Assembly (NCBI RefSeq): GCF_002887815.1
Contig: NZ_PDHO01000008.1
Location: 1 to 64,000 of the forward strand
Reading direction: 5' to 3'
DNA: 64,000 nucleotides
DNA from: Mycobacterium sp. ENV421
GTDB taxonomy: Bacteria > Actinomycetota > Actinomycetes > Mycobacteriales > Mycobacteriaceae
Shown: positions 35,248 to 44,196 of the stretch, piece after piece
How the letters are laid out: every line of letters begins with the position of its first letter
Numbering within the stretch: position 1 is the first letter of the stretch
Translations under genes and position numbers: made by a program
The notes under the pieces: generated by a model
Database searches by the model: none
Told to the model about the DNA's origin: nothing
Seen by the model: only the letters and a program-made list of their open reading frames with translations

Positions 35248-37131
35248 ATGGAATGCCCGGCGTGCGGCACCGAGGTTCCCGCCGGGGTGTACTGCGGAAC
35301 CTGTGGCGCACACCTGAATCCGCAGCCGGGAGATGGCCCGCAGTGGCTGCGCCCGCGCGCGTTTTGCGCCGCGCCGGACGAGCACGTGTTGCGGCCGGCG
35401 ATTGCCAGTTCGTTGTTTCCGCACCTGAGTCAATTCTCCCGCACACCATTCAATCTGGGGCTCGTCCTCATCGTCGTGGCGATGGCGGTCGCCATCCAGT
35501 CGGCTCTGCCCGGCGCCTTGGTGACCGTCTCGGCGCTCGGCCTGCCGCTGCTGTTCGCGATCTACCGGCACCAGTCCGGGATCTACCGCGACATTCCGCG
35601 CAGTTCGCTGGTGATCACCGTCGTGTTGGGGATTGCGATGGGCGTCGGCTGGGTCTTTCTGACCGGTGATCTGGTGATCCGGGAAACGGGGGCACCATTT
35701 GATGCCGGTATCGCCGGGCGCCGAGTGCTGCGCGACGGCCTCGGGGTCGCCGAGGGCGGGGCTCTGTTGATGATGATTCCCGCCGTTGTCGTGCGACTGG
35801 TGCGGCCGGGAGCGCGGGAATCGTTGAACGGCTTCGTGATAGGCGTTCTGTCGGCTCTGAGCTTCACCGCGGCGGCGACGTTCACCCGGCTTGCACCGCA
35901 ATTCGCGGCTGCTACCGTCGCCAAGAACAGGCCGGTGGAGTGGCTGCTGGTGGAAGCCGGCATCCGCGGGCTGGCGATACCGCTCACCGCGGCCTGCGCC
36001 GGCGGATTGATCGGTGCCGCACTGTGGTTCAAGCGTCCGGCCGGTGCGGTCCGGTGGCGACGGTCTTTGGTGGTCGCCGCGTTGACGGTCTTCGGGACCA
36101 TCGTGTTGGGGGTCTACGCGATCGTCGGCATCACCGACGTCGCCGGCCTTGCACAGGAGAAGATGCTCGCCCTGCACATCGCGATGGCGTTGGTCGCACT
36201 GCTCGCACTGCGCCTCGGTCTGCAACTCGCCCTGCTACACGAGCAGCCCGATCCGGTGCGTGGCGAGCCGCTGCTGTGTCTGCACTGCCGAAACGTGGTG
36301 CCCGAGATGGCGTTCTGTCCGTCCTGCGGTGCGGCAAACCACGCGTCATCGGCCAAGTCCCGAGCCGACCGGCGGGCGGTCATCCCGACGGCAGGAGCGC
36401 AGACCGACGCGGCAACCGAGCTCTGGCCGGGATACTCGGTGGATGCGCAGACATACACCTCACCACCGTTGTCTCGCACGTCGAGCGTCCGCGTACTGAG
36501 CTCGTGGCTGGTGGTGATCGTGGTGATCACCACGCCGCTGATCGCCCTGTCCGCAAGCATCTCCGAGCCGGCTGTCGTCTACAACTGCCCGCCGGATTGC
36601 GGTCGGCCGCCCACCGGAACGCCGGTCGCGGCGCTGCCCCGGTTCACCGCGCCCGACGGCGGGTTCTCGGTGTCCTACCCCGCACCTGGCTCGGCCTACG
36701 ATCTCTCTTTCGCCGACGACGGCGTGACGGCGCGGTTCACCGGCGGGGACGGCGGCACGATGAAGCTGTGGGGCATCCCGGCCGGCGGAAAGTCGGCCAG
36801 AGAGGTCGCCGAGGCATTCCTGGCGGCGCGCTATCCGGACGCCCGGACGGCCTACGAGATCCCGAACGCGATGGTCGGCTACCAGTTCGGCTACGGCGAG
36901 GTCGCCGACATCTGGCCGCAGGACGGCGATGCCAGTTACCGGCATCTGCGGCTGGTAATCCTCGTCGCGGTCAAGCACGACCTGGCGCTGATCGCCGGTG
37001 CCATCGGTCCCTACCGCCAGTTCGGCCCGACGTTCGGCCCCGGCCGGCCGGCGAGCGCCAACCTGGAATTGGCAATGGACTTGGACAAATACGTCAACAG
37101 CTTCTCCTGGCAGGGCGATCCGGCACGCTGA
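35248..37131 (+). CDS. Zinc-ribbon polytopic membrane protein with exported C-terminal domain
   Basis: This ~627-residue protein has not been assigned to a known function. An N-terminal zinc ribbon (CPAC...CGTC), about seven hydrophobic segments (residues ~65-330), a second zinc ribbon (CLHC...CPSC) near 350, one more membrane segment (~425-445) and a C-terminal ~190-residue domain (from FSVSYPAPGSAYDL) are visible. The layout suggests a sensor or processing membrane protein. Starts at 35224 and 35236 are also possible and would overlap the sedolisin gene; either way the two are coupled, hinting that this protein works with the protease. Confidence 0.72.
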   Translation: MECPACGTEVPAGVYCGTCGAHLNPQPGDGPQWLRPRAFCAAPDEHVLRPAIASSLFPHLSQFSRTPFNLGLVLIVVAMAVAIQSALPGALVTVSALGLPLLFAIYRHQSGIYRDIPRSSLVITVVLGIAMGVGWVFLTGDLVIRETGAPFDAGIAGRRVLRDGLGVAEGGALLMMIPAVVVRLVRPGARESLNGFVIGVLSALSFTAAATFTRLAPQFAAATVAKNRPVEWLLVEAGIRGLAIPLTAACAGGLIGAALWFKRPAGAVRWRRSLVVAALTVFGTIVLGVYAIVGITDVAGLAQEKMLALHIAMALVALLALRLGLQLALLHEQPDPVRGEPLLCLHCRNVVPEMAFCPSCGAANHASSAKSRADRRAVIPTAGAQTDAATELWPGYSVDAQTYTSPPLSRTSSVRVLSSWLVVIVVITTPLIALSASISEPAVVYNCPPDCGRPPTGTPVAALPRFTAPDGGFSVSYPAPGSAYDLSFADDGVTARFTGGDGGTMKLWGIPAGGKSAREVAEAFLAARYPDARTAYEIPNAMVGYQFGYGEVADIWPQDGDASYRHLRLVILVAVKHDLALIAGAIGPYRQFGPTFGPGRPASANLELAMDLDKYVNSFSWQGDPAR

Positions 37132-37149
37132 CCGATGAGCGTCCGACGG

Positions 37150-37824
37150 TCAGCGGCCGAATATTCCGGTGATCAGCAGCACCGCACCGATGACCACCAG
37201 CGCGACCGCACTGATCTCGGCTTGGCGGCGCTGAATCCACGCCCGCAACCGCTCCAGCGATCGGTCGAATCGCGTGGCCGCCACCGCGTGGGCCAGCACC
37301 GGCAGAAGTGTTCCCGAACCCGCCACCACCACGAAGTACCCCACCGCGACAACCTGAGCGGCAGGCCCGAGCGTGGCCGCGTCGATCGCCAAACCCGCTG
37401 CGGCACAAGCGACGATGATCTTCGGGTTGAGAACTCCGAACGCCACGCCGATCGCCGCGGTGCGGGCCGGGGACCATCTGCCGATGGCGTCGAGCCAGTG
37501 CGACGATCGCACGGCTTTCTTTCGCCGCAACCACAGCCACCCGCCGGTCACGATCAGCGCGACGCCGCCGACCAGCCGCAGACGCAACTGCCAGACCGAT
37601 GACGTCTCGGCCGAGCCGCCCACGAGCCTGGGGACATTCAGGAAAAGCACCGTCAACACCGTCAGCCCGGTCACCCAGCCGGCCGCGAACGACAGTCCCG
37701 CGGCGCGGGGCCGCGCGGAATACAGCACCAGCAGCAAGGCCGGCAGTATCGAGATCGGCGAGAGTGCCACCACCAACGCCAGCGGAATCAGCTCGGCGGA
37801 CACCGCAGCCCAGTCACCCGACAC
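37150..37824 (-). CDS. LysE/GAP-family small exporter
   Basis: This 224-residue membrane protein has six predicted spans and fits the LysE superfamily, GAP/Sap branch (IPLALVVALSPISILPALLLVL opening, the GVLNPKIIVA motif mid-protein). In mycobacteria the Gap protein is implicated in glycopeptidolipid export; other LysE proteins export amino acids. Which applies here is unknown. Convergent with the zinc-ribbon gene, followed on the same strand (after 82 bp upstream) by amt. Confidence 0.85.
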   Translation of the reverse strand: MSGDWAAVSAELIPLALVVALSPISILPALLLVLYSARPRAAGLSFAAGWVTGLTVLTVLFLNVPRLVGGSAETSSVWQLRLRLVGGVALIVTGGWLWLRRKKAVRSSHWLDAIGRWSPARTAAIGVAFGVLNPKIIVACAAAGLAIDAATLGPAAQVVAVGYFVVVAGSGTLLPVLAHAVAATRFDRSLERLRAWIQRRQAEISAVALVVIGAVLLITGIFGR

Positions 37825-37906
37825 CCATCACCTCCGGTCAGCAGCGCCAAGTTACGCAGTCCGGGCCGCCGGCGACAGCCTTGCGCGCAGCGTAATTCGA
37901 GGGCGG

Positions 37907-39208
37907 TCAGTCCTCGTCGGCGGCGTCGGATCGCGGCCTCGGGTCGCCGAACAGCGGGCGCCGCAGCGGCTGATGCCCGTGCACACCCTCGGCGTAGGCG
38001 GTTTCGGCGTGCTGGGTGAAGTCCACCCCCGCGGTCTCGTCCTCAGGGCTGAGCCGGAAGCCCATCGTCCGATCGATGAGTTTGGCGAGCGCGAACGACA
38101 TGATGAACGCGTACGCCGCCACCACGACCATCGCGACCGCCTGCTTACCCAATTGAGCCAGTCCGCCGCCATAGAAAAGGCCCTGCGGCCCGCCGGTCAT
38201 CACCGCGGTGGCCAGGAAGCCGATCAGCAGCACGCCGACCACGCCGCCGACGAAGTGCACACCGACCACGTCGAGCGAGTCGTCATAGCCGAACCGGAAT
38301 TTCAGGCCGATCGCGAACGAACACACGACGCCCGCCGCCACCCCGACGATCGCGGCTCCGAGGGTGTTCACGGTGCCGCACGAGGGTGTGATCGCGACTA
38401 GCCCCGCGACGACCCCGGAGGCCGCGCCGAACGTCGTCGGCCGCCCGTCGCGAATCTGCTCGACCGACAACCAGCCGAGCATGCCCAGGCAGCCGGCCAC
38501 CAAAGTGTTGAGGAAGATGGCCGCCGCCGTGCCGTTGGCAGCGAGCGCGGATCCGGCGTTGAAGCCGAACCAGCCGAACCACAGCAGTCCGACGCCCAGC
38601 AGAACGAAGGGCAGGTTGTGCGGGCGCATCGCGTCGACCTTGAACCCGATGCGCGGACCCAACACCAGGGCCAGGGCCAGCGCGGAGGACCCGGAGACGA
38701 TCTCGACGACCAGGCCGCCGGCGTAGTCGAGTACCCCGAGCTTGAAAAGCCAGCCGCCGGGGGCCCAGACCCAGTGCGCGACAACGGCATACACCACGAT
38801 GGACCAGACCGGCACGAAGATCATCCACGCGGCGAACTTGGCCCGGTCGGCGATCGCGCCGCTGATCAGCGCGGCGGTGATGATCGCGAAGCTGAGCTGG
38901 AATGTGGAGAAGAGCAGTTCGGGAACCTGGCCGTGCACAGTGCCGGGGCCGATTCCGGCCATCCCGATGTGCGATAGGTCGCCGATCACCCCGCCGAGGC
39001 TGGTTCCGGAAAACGCGAGCGTGTAGCCGAACAGCAACCAGGCCACGGTGACCAGCGGAATGGCGATGAAGCTCATCATGATCATGTTGAGCACACCGGT
39101 GGTGCGGACCATGCCGCCGTAAAAGATGGCCAGTCCCGGTGTCATCAACAGGACGAGCGCTGTGCTGGCCAGCAGCCACGCGGTGGCGGCAGGATCGATC
39201 GCTTGCAA
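37907..39208 (-). CDS. amt: Ammonium transporter Amt
   Basis: This 433-residue Amt/MEP channel has 11 predicted spans and moves ammonium/ammonia into the cell. Signature stretches: TPGLAIFYGGMVR near the N-terminus, DYAGGLVVEIVSGSSALALAL, and the C-terminal twin-His region ending with DVVGVHFVGGVVGVLLIG. The start is an unusual TTG at 39208, supported by AAGGAG 8 nt upstream. No glnK/glnD follows, so it differs from the amt-glnK-glnD operon type. Confidence 0.93.
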   Translation of the reverse strand: MQAIDPAATAWLLASTALVLLMTPGLAIFYGGMVRTTGVLNMIMMSFIAIPLVTVAWLLFGYTLAFSGTSLGGVIGDLSHIGMAGIGPGTVHGQVPELLFSTFQLSFAIITAALISGAIADRAKFAAWMIFVPVWSIVVYAVVAHWVWAPGGWLFKLGVLDYAGGLVVEIVSGSSALALALVLGPRIGFKVDAMRPHNLPFVLLGVGLLWFGWFGFNAGSALAANGTAAAIFLNTLVAGCLGMLGWLSVEQIRDGRPTTFGAASGVVAGLVAITPSCGTVNTLGAAIVGVAAGVVCSFAIGLKFRFGYDDSLDVVGVHFVGGVVGVLLIGFLATAVMTGGPQGLFYGGGLAQLGKQAVAMVVVAAYAFIMSFALAKLIDRTMGFRLSPEDETAGVDFTQHAETAYAEGVHGHQPLRRPLFGDPRPRSDAADED

Positions 39209-39331
39209 AGTCCGGCTCCTTCGACGGTCCCGACGAGAATGTCGGCGCGAAGTTTCGACGGTGCGGCGATCATGTTTCGGGCGTGTTTCGCGCGGGCAAA
39301 GCGACGCGACCGAGGACTGACGAAGCGCCCC

Positions 39332-39832
39332 TCACCACCCCATCGAGCCGGGGATTCCCTTGAACGGACCGACCACCCGGCTGGTGATCCAGCCGCCGTA
39401 GAACCCGCCCGGTTGGGGCACGACCGTCTCACCGTCGACGGTGCACCGGTCGACCAAGCTGGCCATCACCGCGACGGCACCGGCGATCTCGGCGAACGGA
39501 GGCGTCGGCCGGGGGTAGGTCCACGCCGCCCTGGACGCCACCGCGTCGCCGGCCACCAGGTCGTAGTAGCGCGCCTGCCCTTTCCATTCGCACATCGATG
39601 CTCCCGGCGCGTCGCGCAGGACACCGTCGGAGAAAGCCTCCCGCGGTAGGTAGTAGGTCGGCGGATGACTGGTCTCGAGCACTCGCCAGCTGCGGGTGGT
39701 GGTTGCGATCACGCGGCCGCCGAGTTCAACGGTGATCGTGCCCGCGAACGGCTCCAGGCGCGGCGGACGCGGGTAATCCCACACTGATTCCTGGCCCGGG
39801 CCTGCCTGCTCCGGTGTCGGCCACTCGTTCAT
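39332..39832 (-). CDS. DUF427 domain protein
   Basis: This 166-residue DUF427 protein is a small beta-rich domain of unknown function, common in actinobacteria. Typical features are VELGGRVIATTTRSWRVLETSHPPTYYLPREA, CEWKGQARYYDLV and WTYPRPTPPFAEIAG. The fold has been compared with PUA-like/EVE-type domains, but no activity is known. Head-to-head with the DUF1232 gene at 39850, with only 17 bp between starts. Confidence 0.92.
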   Translation of the reverse strand: MNEWPTPEQAGPGQESVWDYPRPPRLEPFAGTITVELGGRVIATTTRSWRVLETSHPPTYYLPREAFSDGVLRDAPGASMCEWKGQARYYDLVAGDAVASRAAWTYPRPTPPFAEIAGAVAVMASLVDRCTVDGETVVPQPGGFYGGWITSRVVGPFKGIPGSMGW

Positions 39833-39849
39833 GCTTCGACGATACGAAG

Positions 39850-40275
39850 ATGGACGGCGTGATGGGTGACTGGTGGCTGATTCCGGTCTCGCTCGCCACC
39901 GCCCTGGTCGTGGCGTGGCTGGTCCTGGCGATCACGCTGTGGGTCAGCAAACCCGACCAGGTCGGCATCACCGACCTGCTGCGCCTGCTGCCCGACACGG
40001 TGCGGTTGCTCAAGCGGCTGGCCGCCGACCGGCAGCTGCCGCGCCGCATCCGCGTCGTTCTCGCCGGCGTGCTGATATTTCTGGCCTCGCCCATCGACCT
40101 GATTCCCGACTTCATCCCGGTGCTCGGCTACGCCGACGACGTGATCATCACGGCCCTCGCGCTGCGCTGGGTCACCCGCACCGCGGCGCCGGAGGCGCTG
40201 GCGAGGCACTGGCCGGGGACGCCCGACGGACTGGCCGCGCTGCGCCGGTTGTGCCGGTTGCCCGAGCCGGTTTGA
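39850..40275 (+). CDS. DUF1232 (YkvA-like) membrane protein
   Basis: This 141-residue protein has an N-terminal membrane segment (WLIPVSLATALVVAWLVLAITLWV) and the DUF1232 core RRIRVVLAGVLIFLASPIDLIPDFIPVLGYADD, whose DLIPDFIPVLGYADD stretch is diagnostic. Function unknown. ATG 39850 or 39862 may be the start. It shares its short promoter region with the divergent DUF427 gene. Confidence 0.9.
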   Translation: MDGVMGDWWLIPVSLATALVVAWLVLAITLWVSKPDQVGITDLLRLLPDTVRLLKRLAADRQLPRRIRVVLAGVLIFLASPIDLIPDFIPVLGYADDVIITALALRWVTRTAAPEALARHWPGTPDGLAALRRLCRLPEPV

Positions 40276-40315
40276 CCAACCCTCGGTGACGATGGCCTTC
40301 TCCTTCGGTACGCTC

Positions 40316-40335
40316 TGCTGAGCGACTGCTTAGCG
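40316..40335. promoter_or_regulatory. Operator-like inverted repeat upstream of the molybdenum hydroxylase large subunit
   Basis: TGCTGAGCGACTGCTTAGCG is an imperfect inverted repeat 43 bp before ATG 40379. It shares TGCTGAGC-N4-GCTyAGC with the perfect palindrome at 44078-44099 in front of the convergent small/medium subunit operon. Confidence 0.6.
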
Positions 40336-40378
40336 CTGTCGTGATCCGGCTCGCCGACGACGCATTGGAGCGAACGCC

Positions 40379-42697
40379 ATGGCCGCACCAGCCACCCGCT
40401 ACGCGGGAACCCGTGTCCCGCGGGTCGAGGACACTCGACTGCTCACCGGGCACGGCACCTATGTCGATGACGTCGTCCGGCCCGGCATGCTGCATGCCTG
40501 CTTCGTGCGCAGCCCGTTCGCGCACGCCCGGATCAACCGCATCGACACCTCGGCGGCCGTGGCCATGCCCGGTGTGCATGCGGTCCTCACCGCGGCCGAT
40601 CTGAACGGCGACGTCCACGAGGCGTGGCACGCGGTGGCGGGCAAGGACGTCGCGGACACCCCGCGCCCGCCGCTGGCCGAGGGTGAGGTGAAGTTCGTCG
40701 GAGACCCCATTGCGATCGTGATCGCCGAGAACCGCTACCTCGCCGAGGACGCCCTCGAACTGATCGACGTGGACTACGACCCGCTGCCCGCGATCGCCGA
40801 TTTCACCAGGGCCGTGGGCCACGAGGCGGTGGTCCACGAGGCCTACCCCGACAACGTCGCCGGTGGCCTGGCCGGAGCGCCGCCCGACGAAGAGGCGTTC
40901 GCCGCGGCCGCCTATGTCGCCGACGAACGGATCTATCAGCAGACCCACGTGCCGGTGCCGATCGAGACCCGCGGGCTGGTCGTCGAATGGGTCGCCGCGA
41001 CACAGGAACTCACCTTGTGGGCCTCCACCCAGACGCCGCACGAATTGCGCGCCTTCGCCGCGCGGCTGCTCGGCATCCCGGCCCAGGGCGTGCGGGTGAT
41101 CGCCCGGGACACCGGCGGCGGTTTCGGCCAGAAGGTCGTTCCGATGCGCGAAGACATGTGCATCCTGCTGGCCGCGCGCAAGGTCTCGGCACCGCTGAAG
41201 TGGATCGAGGACCGCCGCGAGAACCTGATGTCGGCCGGGCAGGCCCGTCACGTCGACGGCCGGGCGCGAATGGCATTCGACGCCGACGGTGCGATCACCG
41301 CCGTCGACATCGACTTCATCCAGGACATCGGCGCCTACCCCACCCCGTACCCGGTGCTGACGACCGCCGCGATCGGAATGTTCTTCCCCGGCCCCTACCG
41401 GGTGCCCAAGTCGAGCTTCAACTACAAGACGGTGTTCACCAACACCAGCGGTCTGGCCGCCTACCGCGGACCCTGGCAGTACGAAACCCTCACGCGGGAA
41501 ATACTTCTCGACATAGCAGCCCGCAAGATGGGCATCGATCCGGTCGAGCTGCGCCGCAAGAATCTGCTCCGCCGCGACGAGATGCCGTTCTTCAACCCCA
41601 ACGGCATGCCGTACGACCACGTCGCGCCGATGGAAACCTTCGAACAGGCCGTCAAGATCCTCGACCATGAAGGCTTCCGCAAGGAGCAGGCCGAGGCGCT
41701 GGCGCAGGGACGCTACCTCGGGCTCGGATTCTCGGCCTACATCGAGCCGACCGGGGCCGCGACAGGACACCTGGCCACCGAGGGCTGCACCATCCGGATG
41801 GAGCCGACCGGCAAGATCAATGTGTACGTGAACGGCGGCTCGAGCGGCAACAGCATCGAGACCACCGTCGTGCAACTGACCGCCGACGCGCTCGGCGCCG
41901 ACATCGCCGACGTGTCGACGATTCAGGGCGACACCGCGGTGACGCCGTACGGCGCAGGCACCCAGGGCAGCCGCAGCGGACCGATGACCGCCGGCGCGGT
42001 CAACGACGCGGGCACGATCCTGCGTGGCCAGCTGGTGGCGATGGCGGCCCACGTGCTCGGCGTGCCGGAGGACGATATCGAGCTGGCCAACTCGAAGGCC
42101 ACCTCCCGCGAAGATTCCTCCAAGAGTGTGTCTTTCGCGGATCTGGCCTATCGGTCCTACTACGAGCCCCAACAGCTCGCGCCGGGGATGGCGGCCACGC
42201 TGGAGGCCACCGCGCGATTCACCTCGCAGACGATGATCCACTGGGCCAACGCCACTCACGCCTGCACGTGCGAGGTGGACGTCACCACCGGCCGGGTCAC
42301 GCTGACCCGCTACATCGTCAGCGAGGACGTCGGCCCGATGATCAACCCCAACATCGTCGAGGGGCAGATCGCCGGCGGCACCGTGCAGGGCATCGGCGGC
42401 GCATTGTTGGAGAACCTCGTGTATGACGACGAGGGAAATCCGTTGTCCACCACGTTCGTCGACTACCTGCTGCCCACCGCGACCGAGGTACCGCCGATCG
42501 AGTACGGGCACGTCGAGGTGCCCAGCCCGGGCGTCGGCGGCTACAAGGGATGCGGCGAGGGCGGCGCCATCGGCTCGACGCCCGCGGTGATCAACGCGAT
42601 CAATGACGCACTGGCCCCGCTCGGGGTGACGGTCACGACATTGCCTGCCACGCCGTCACAGATCGTCGCCCTGATCGAGGCGGCCGCGACCGATTAG
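40379..42697 (+). CDS. Molybdenum hydroxylase large subunit (xanthine dehydrogenase/CoxL family)
   Basis: This 772-residue molybdopterin-cytosine-dinucleotide subunit binds the Mo centre and oxidises the substrate. The N-terminal a/b hammerhead (RYAGTRVPRVEDTRLLTGHGTYVDD), the Mo-cofactor motifs GGGFGQK and QGSRSGPMT and the catalytic Glu in GCGEGGAIG are present. The CO dehydrogenase active-site loop AYRCSFR is absent (AYRGPW), so true CO oxidation is unlikely; an aldehyde or N-heterocycle is more probable. Related to Rv0373c by family. Convergent with the other two subunits, the stops overlapping. Confidence 0.92.
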   Translation: MAAPATRYAGTRVPRVEDTRLLTGHGTYVDDVVRPGMLHACFVRSPFAHARINRIDTSAAVAMPGVHAVLTAADLNGDVHEAWHAVAGKDVADTPRPPLAEGEVKFVGDPIAIVIAENRYLAEDALELIDVDYDPLPAIADFTRAVGHEAVVHEAYPDNVAGGLAGAPPDEEAFAAAAYVADERIYQQTHVPVPIETRGLVVEWVAATQELTLWASTQTPHELRAFAARLLGIPAQGVRVIARDTGGGFGQKVVPMREDMCILLAARKVSAPLKWIEDRRENLMSAGQARHVDGRARMAFDADGAITAVDIDFIQDIGAYPTPYPVLTTAAIGMFFPGPYRVPKSSFNYKTVFTNTSGLAAYRGPWQYETLTREILLDIAARKMGIDPVELRRKNLLRRDEMPFFNPNGMPYDHVAPMETFEQAVKILDHEGFRKEQAEALAQGRYLGLGFSAYIEPTGAATGHLATEGCTIRMEPTGKINVYVNGGSSGNSIETTVVQLTADALGADIADVSTIQGDTAVTPYGAGTQGSRSGPMTAGAVNDAGTILRGQLVAMAAHVLGVPEDDIELANSKATSREDSSKSVSFADLAYRSYYEPQQLAPGMAATLEATARFTSQTMIHWANATHACTCEVDVTTGRVTLTRYIVSEDVGPMINPNIVEGQIAGGTVQGIGGALLENLVYDDEGNPLSTTFVDYLLPTATEVPPIEYGHVEVPSPGVGGYKGCGEGGAIGSTPAVINAINDALAPLGVTVTTLPATPSQIVALIEAAATD

Positions 42698-43188
42698 GTT
42701 GCGGCCGCGCCGGTTTCGACACCGCTTTCCGCGGCTTGGTGCACCGCGTTGACGATGCCCTGATAGCCGGTGCAGCGACAGAAGTTGCCCGACAGGCCCT
42801 CGCGGATCTCCTCGTCGGTGGGATGCGGGTTGTCGCGCAGCAGCGCGGTGATCGACATGACGAATCCCGGTGTGCAGAAGCCACATTGCAGCCCGTGACA
42901 GTCACGCAGGGCAGCCTGTACGGGCGACAGCTCACCGTCGGCCGAAGCCTCTCCTTCGACGGTGGACACCTCGGCATCCTCGGCCTGCACCGCGAACACC
43001 AGGCACGACCGCACCGCGGCCCCGTCGAGCAGCACCGTGCAGGCGCCGCATGAGCCGTGCTCACATCCCAGGTGCGTTCCGGTCAGGCCGCACCGCTCAC
43101 GCAGGAAGTCGGCCAGGGTCAGCCGCGGCTCGACGGTCGCCTCATAGGGAGTCCCGTTGACGGACAACCGGATCGGACGTTCATGCAT
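42694..43188 (-). CDS. Molybdenum hydroxylase small subunit, two 2Fe-2S clusters
   Basis: This 164-residue iron-sulfur subunit (CoxS/XdhA-like) carries electrons from Mo to FAD. The plant-type cluster is bound by CEHGSCGAC plus a later Cys (VRSCLVFA), the second by CGFCTPG and FCRCTGYQ. It overlaps the FAD subunit gene by 8 bp and the convergent large-subunit gene by 4 bp. Confidence 0.95.
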   Translation of the reverse strand: MHERPIRLSVNGTPYEATVEPRLTLADFLRERCGLTGTHLGCEHGSCGACTVLLDGAAVRSCLVFAVQAEDAEVSTVEGEASADGELSPVQAALRDCHGLQCGFCTPGFVMSITALLRDNPHPTDEEIREGLSGNFCRCTGYQGIVNAVHQAAESGVETGAAAT

Positions 43189-44056
43189 CGAAGGCCTCCT
43201 TGACCGCTGCCCGCCAGGCTTGCGCGGCCATGGCCGCGCCGATTTTTCGCCGGTAGTCGGCCGAACCCTGCAGGTCGGCCGGGATGTCGTCGAGTCCGGT
43301 CATCGCGAGCTCACCGATCTCCTCGGCGGTGACGTCGCCGACCGGGCGGCCTGCGATGGCCGACTCGGCGGCTGACGCTCGCCTCGGTGTGGCGGACAGT
43401 CCCAGCAGTCCGATGGCGCTGCGCCGAACCTTGTCGTCGTGGTCGAGTTCGACGGCGGCCACGGCACCGGCGATCGCGAAATCGCCATGCCGACGGGCGA
43501 ATTCCTCGACCGCGAAGCCGCACCGGCCGGACCAGACCGGGAAGCGCAGACCCACCAGCACCTCGTCGGCTGCCATCGCGGTCTCCCACACCCCGGCGAA
43601 GAACTCGCCGGCCGGGATCTCACGCCGCCCGGATACCGACACCGCCTCGATCGTGGCGTCGAGCGCCAGGGCGACGGCGCCGTATTCGGCCGCCGGGTCG
43701 GCATGCGCGATCGACCCGCCGATGGTGCCCCGGCTGCGAATCTGGAAGTGCCCGATCAGCGGCGTGGCCCTGGTCAACAACGGCACGCTGGTGCGCACCC
43801 GTTCGTCGGCGCCGACCACCGCGTGGGTGGTGCCACCGCCGATCCACACGGAGTCGCCGTCGGCCCTGATGCCCTTCATCTCGTCGAGGCGCGAGATGTC
43901 GATCAGGTTGTCGAAGAACGCCAGGCGCATCGACAGCATCGGAACCAGGCTCTGTCCGCCCCCGAGGAGCTTGGCGTCGTCACCGAATTCGCTGAGCATC
44001 TGAGTCGCGGCGGCGACGCTGTCGGGCCGGTGATAGTCGAAGGGCGCCGGCTTCAT
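43181..44056 (-). CDS. Molybdenum hydroxylase FAD subunit (CoxM-like)
   Basis: This 291-residue FAD-binding subunit passes electrons to the external acceptor. FAD motifs LLGGGQSLVPMLSMRLA (AGGQS-like) near residue 35 and TIGGSIAHADPAAE near residue 111 are typical. Opening MKPAPFDYHRPDSVAAA is the family norm. It begins 21 bp after the palindrome at 44078-44099 and is coupled to the small subunit. Relative order medium-small here and large on the opposite strand is unusual for this family. Confidence 0.94.
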   Translation of the reverse strand: MKPAPFDYHRPDSVAAATQMLSEFGDDAKLLGGGQSLVPMLSMRLAFFDNLIDISRLDEMKGIRADGDSVWIGGGTTHAVVGADERVRTSVPLLTRATPLIGHFQIRSRGTIGGSIAHADPAAEYGAVALALDATIEAVSVSGRREIPAGEFFAGVWETAMAADEVLVGLRFPVWSGRCGFAVEEFARRHGDFAIAGAVAAVELDHDDKVRRSAIGLLGLSATPRRASAAESAIAGRPVGDVTAEEIGELAMTGLDDIPADLQGSADYRRKIGAAMAAQAWRAAVKEAFDA

Positions 44057-44077
44057 CGGCGGCCGCCGCAGGTGGTC

Positions 44078-44099
44078 ATGCTGAGCATGTGCTCAGCAT
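44078..44099. promoter_or_regulatory. Perfect 22-bp operator palindrome upstream of the CoxM-like gene
   Basis: Arms ATGCTGAGCA and TGCTCAGCAT meet at a central TG. It lies 21 bp upstream of the FAD subunit start and its core matches the repeat at 40316-40335. A TetR- or GntR-type repressor encoded elsewhere could bind both. Confidence 0.7.
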
Positions 44100-44196
44100 A
44101 GCGGGCGGCGCAAGGCCTGGACGGATCCGTCCGGGTCCCGCTGGGCCACCCGGCCTAGCTGGGGCCTCACCAGCAATTGCCCGCATACTGTCGGTC

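Noticed and set aside
40379..44056. Carbon monoxide dehydrogenase
   Set aside because: The AYRCSFR loop needed for the Mo-Cu site is replaced by AYRGPW.
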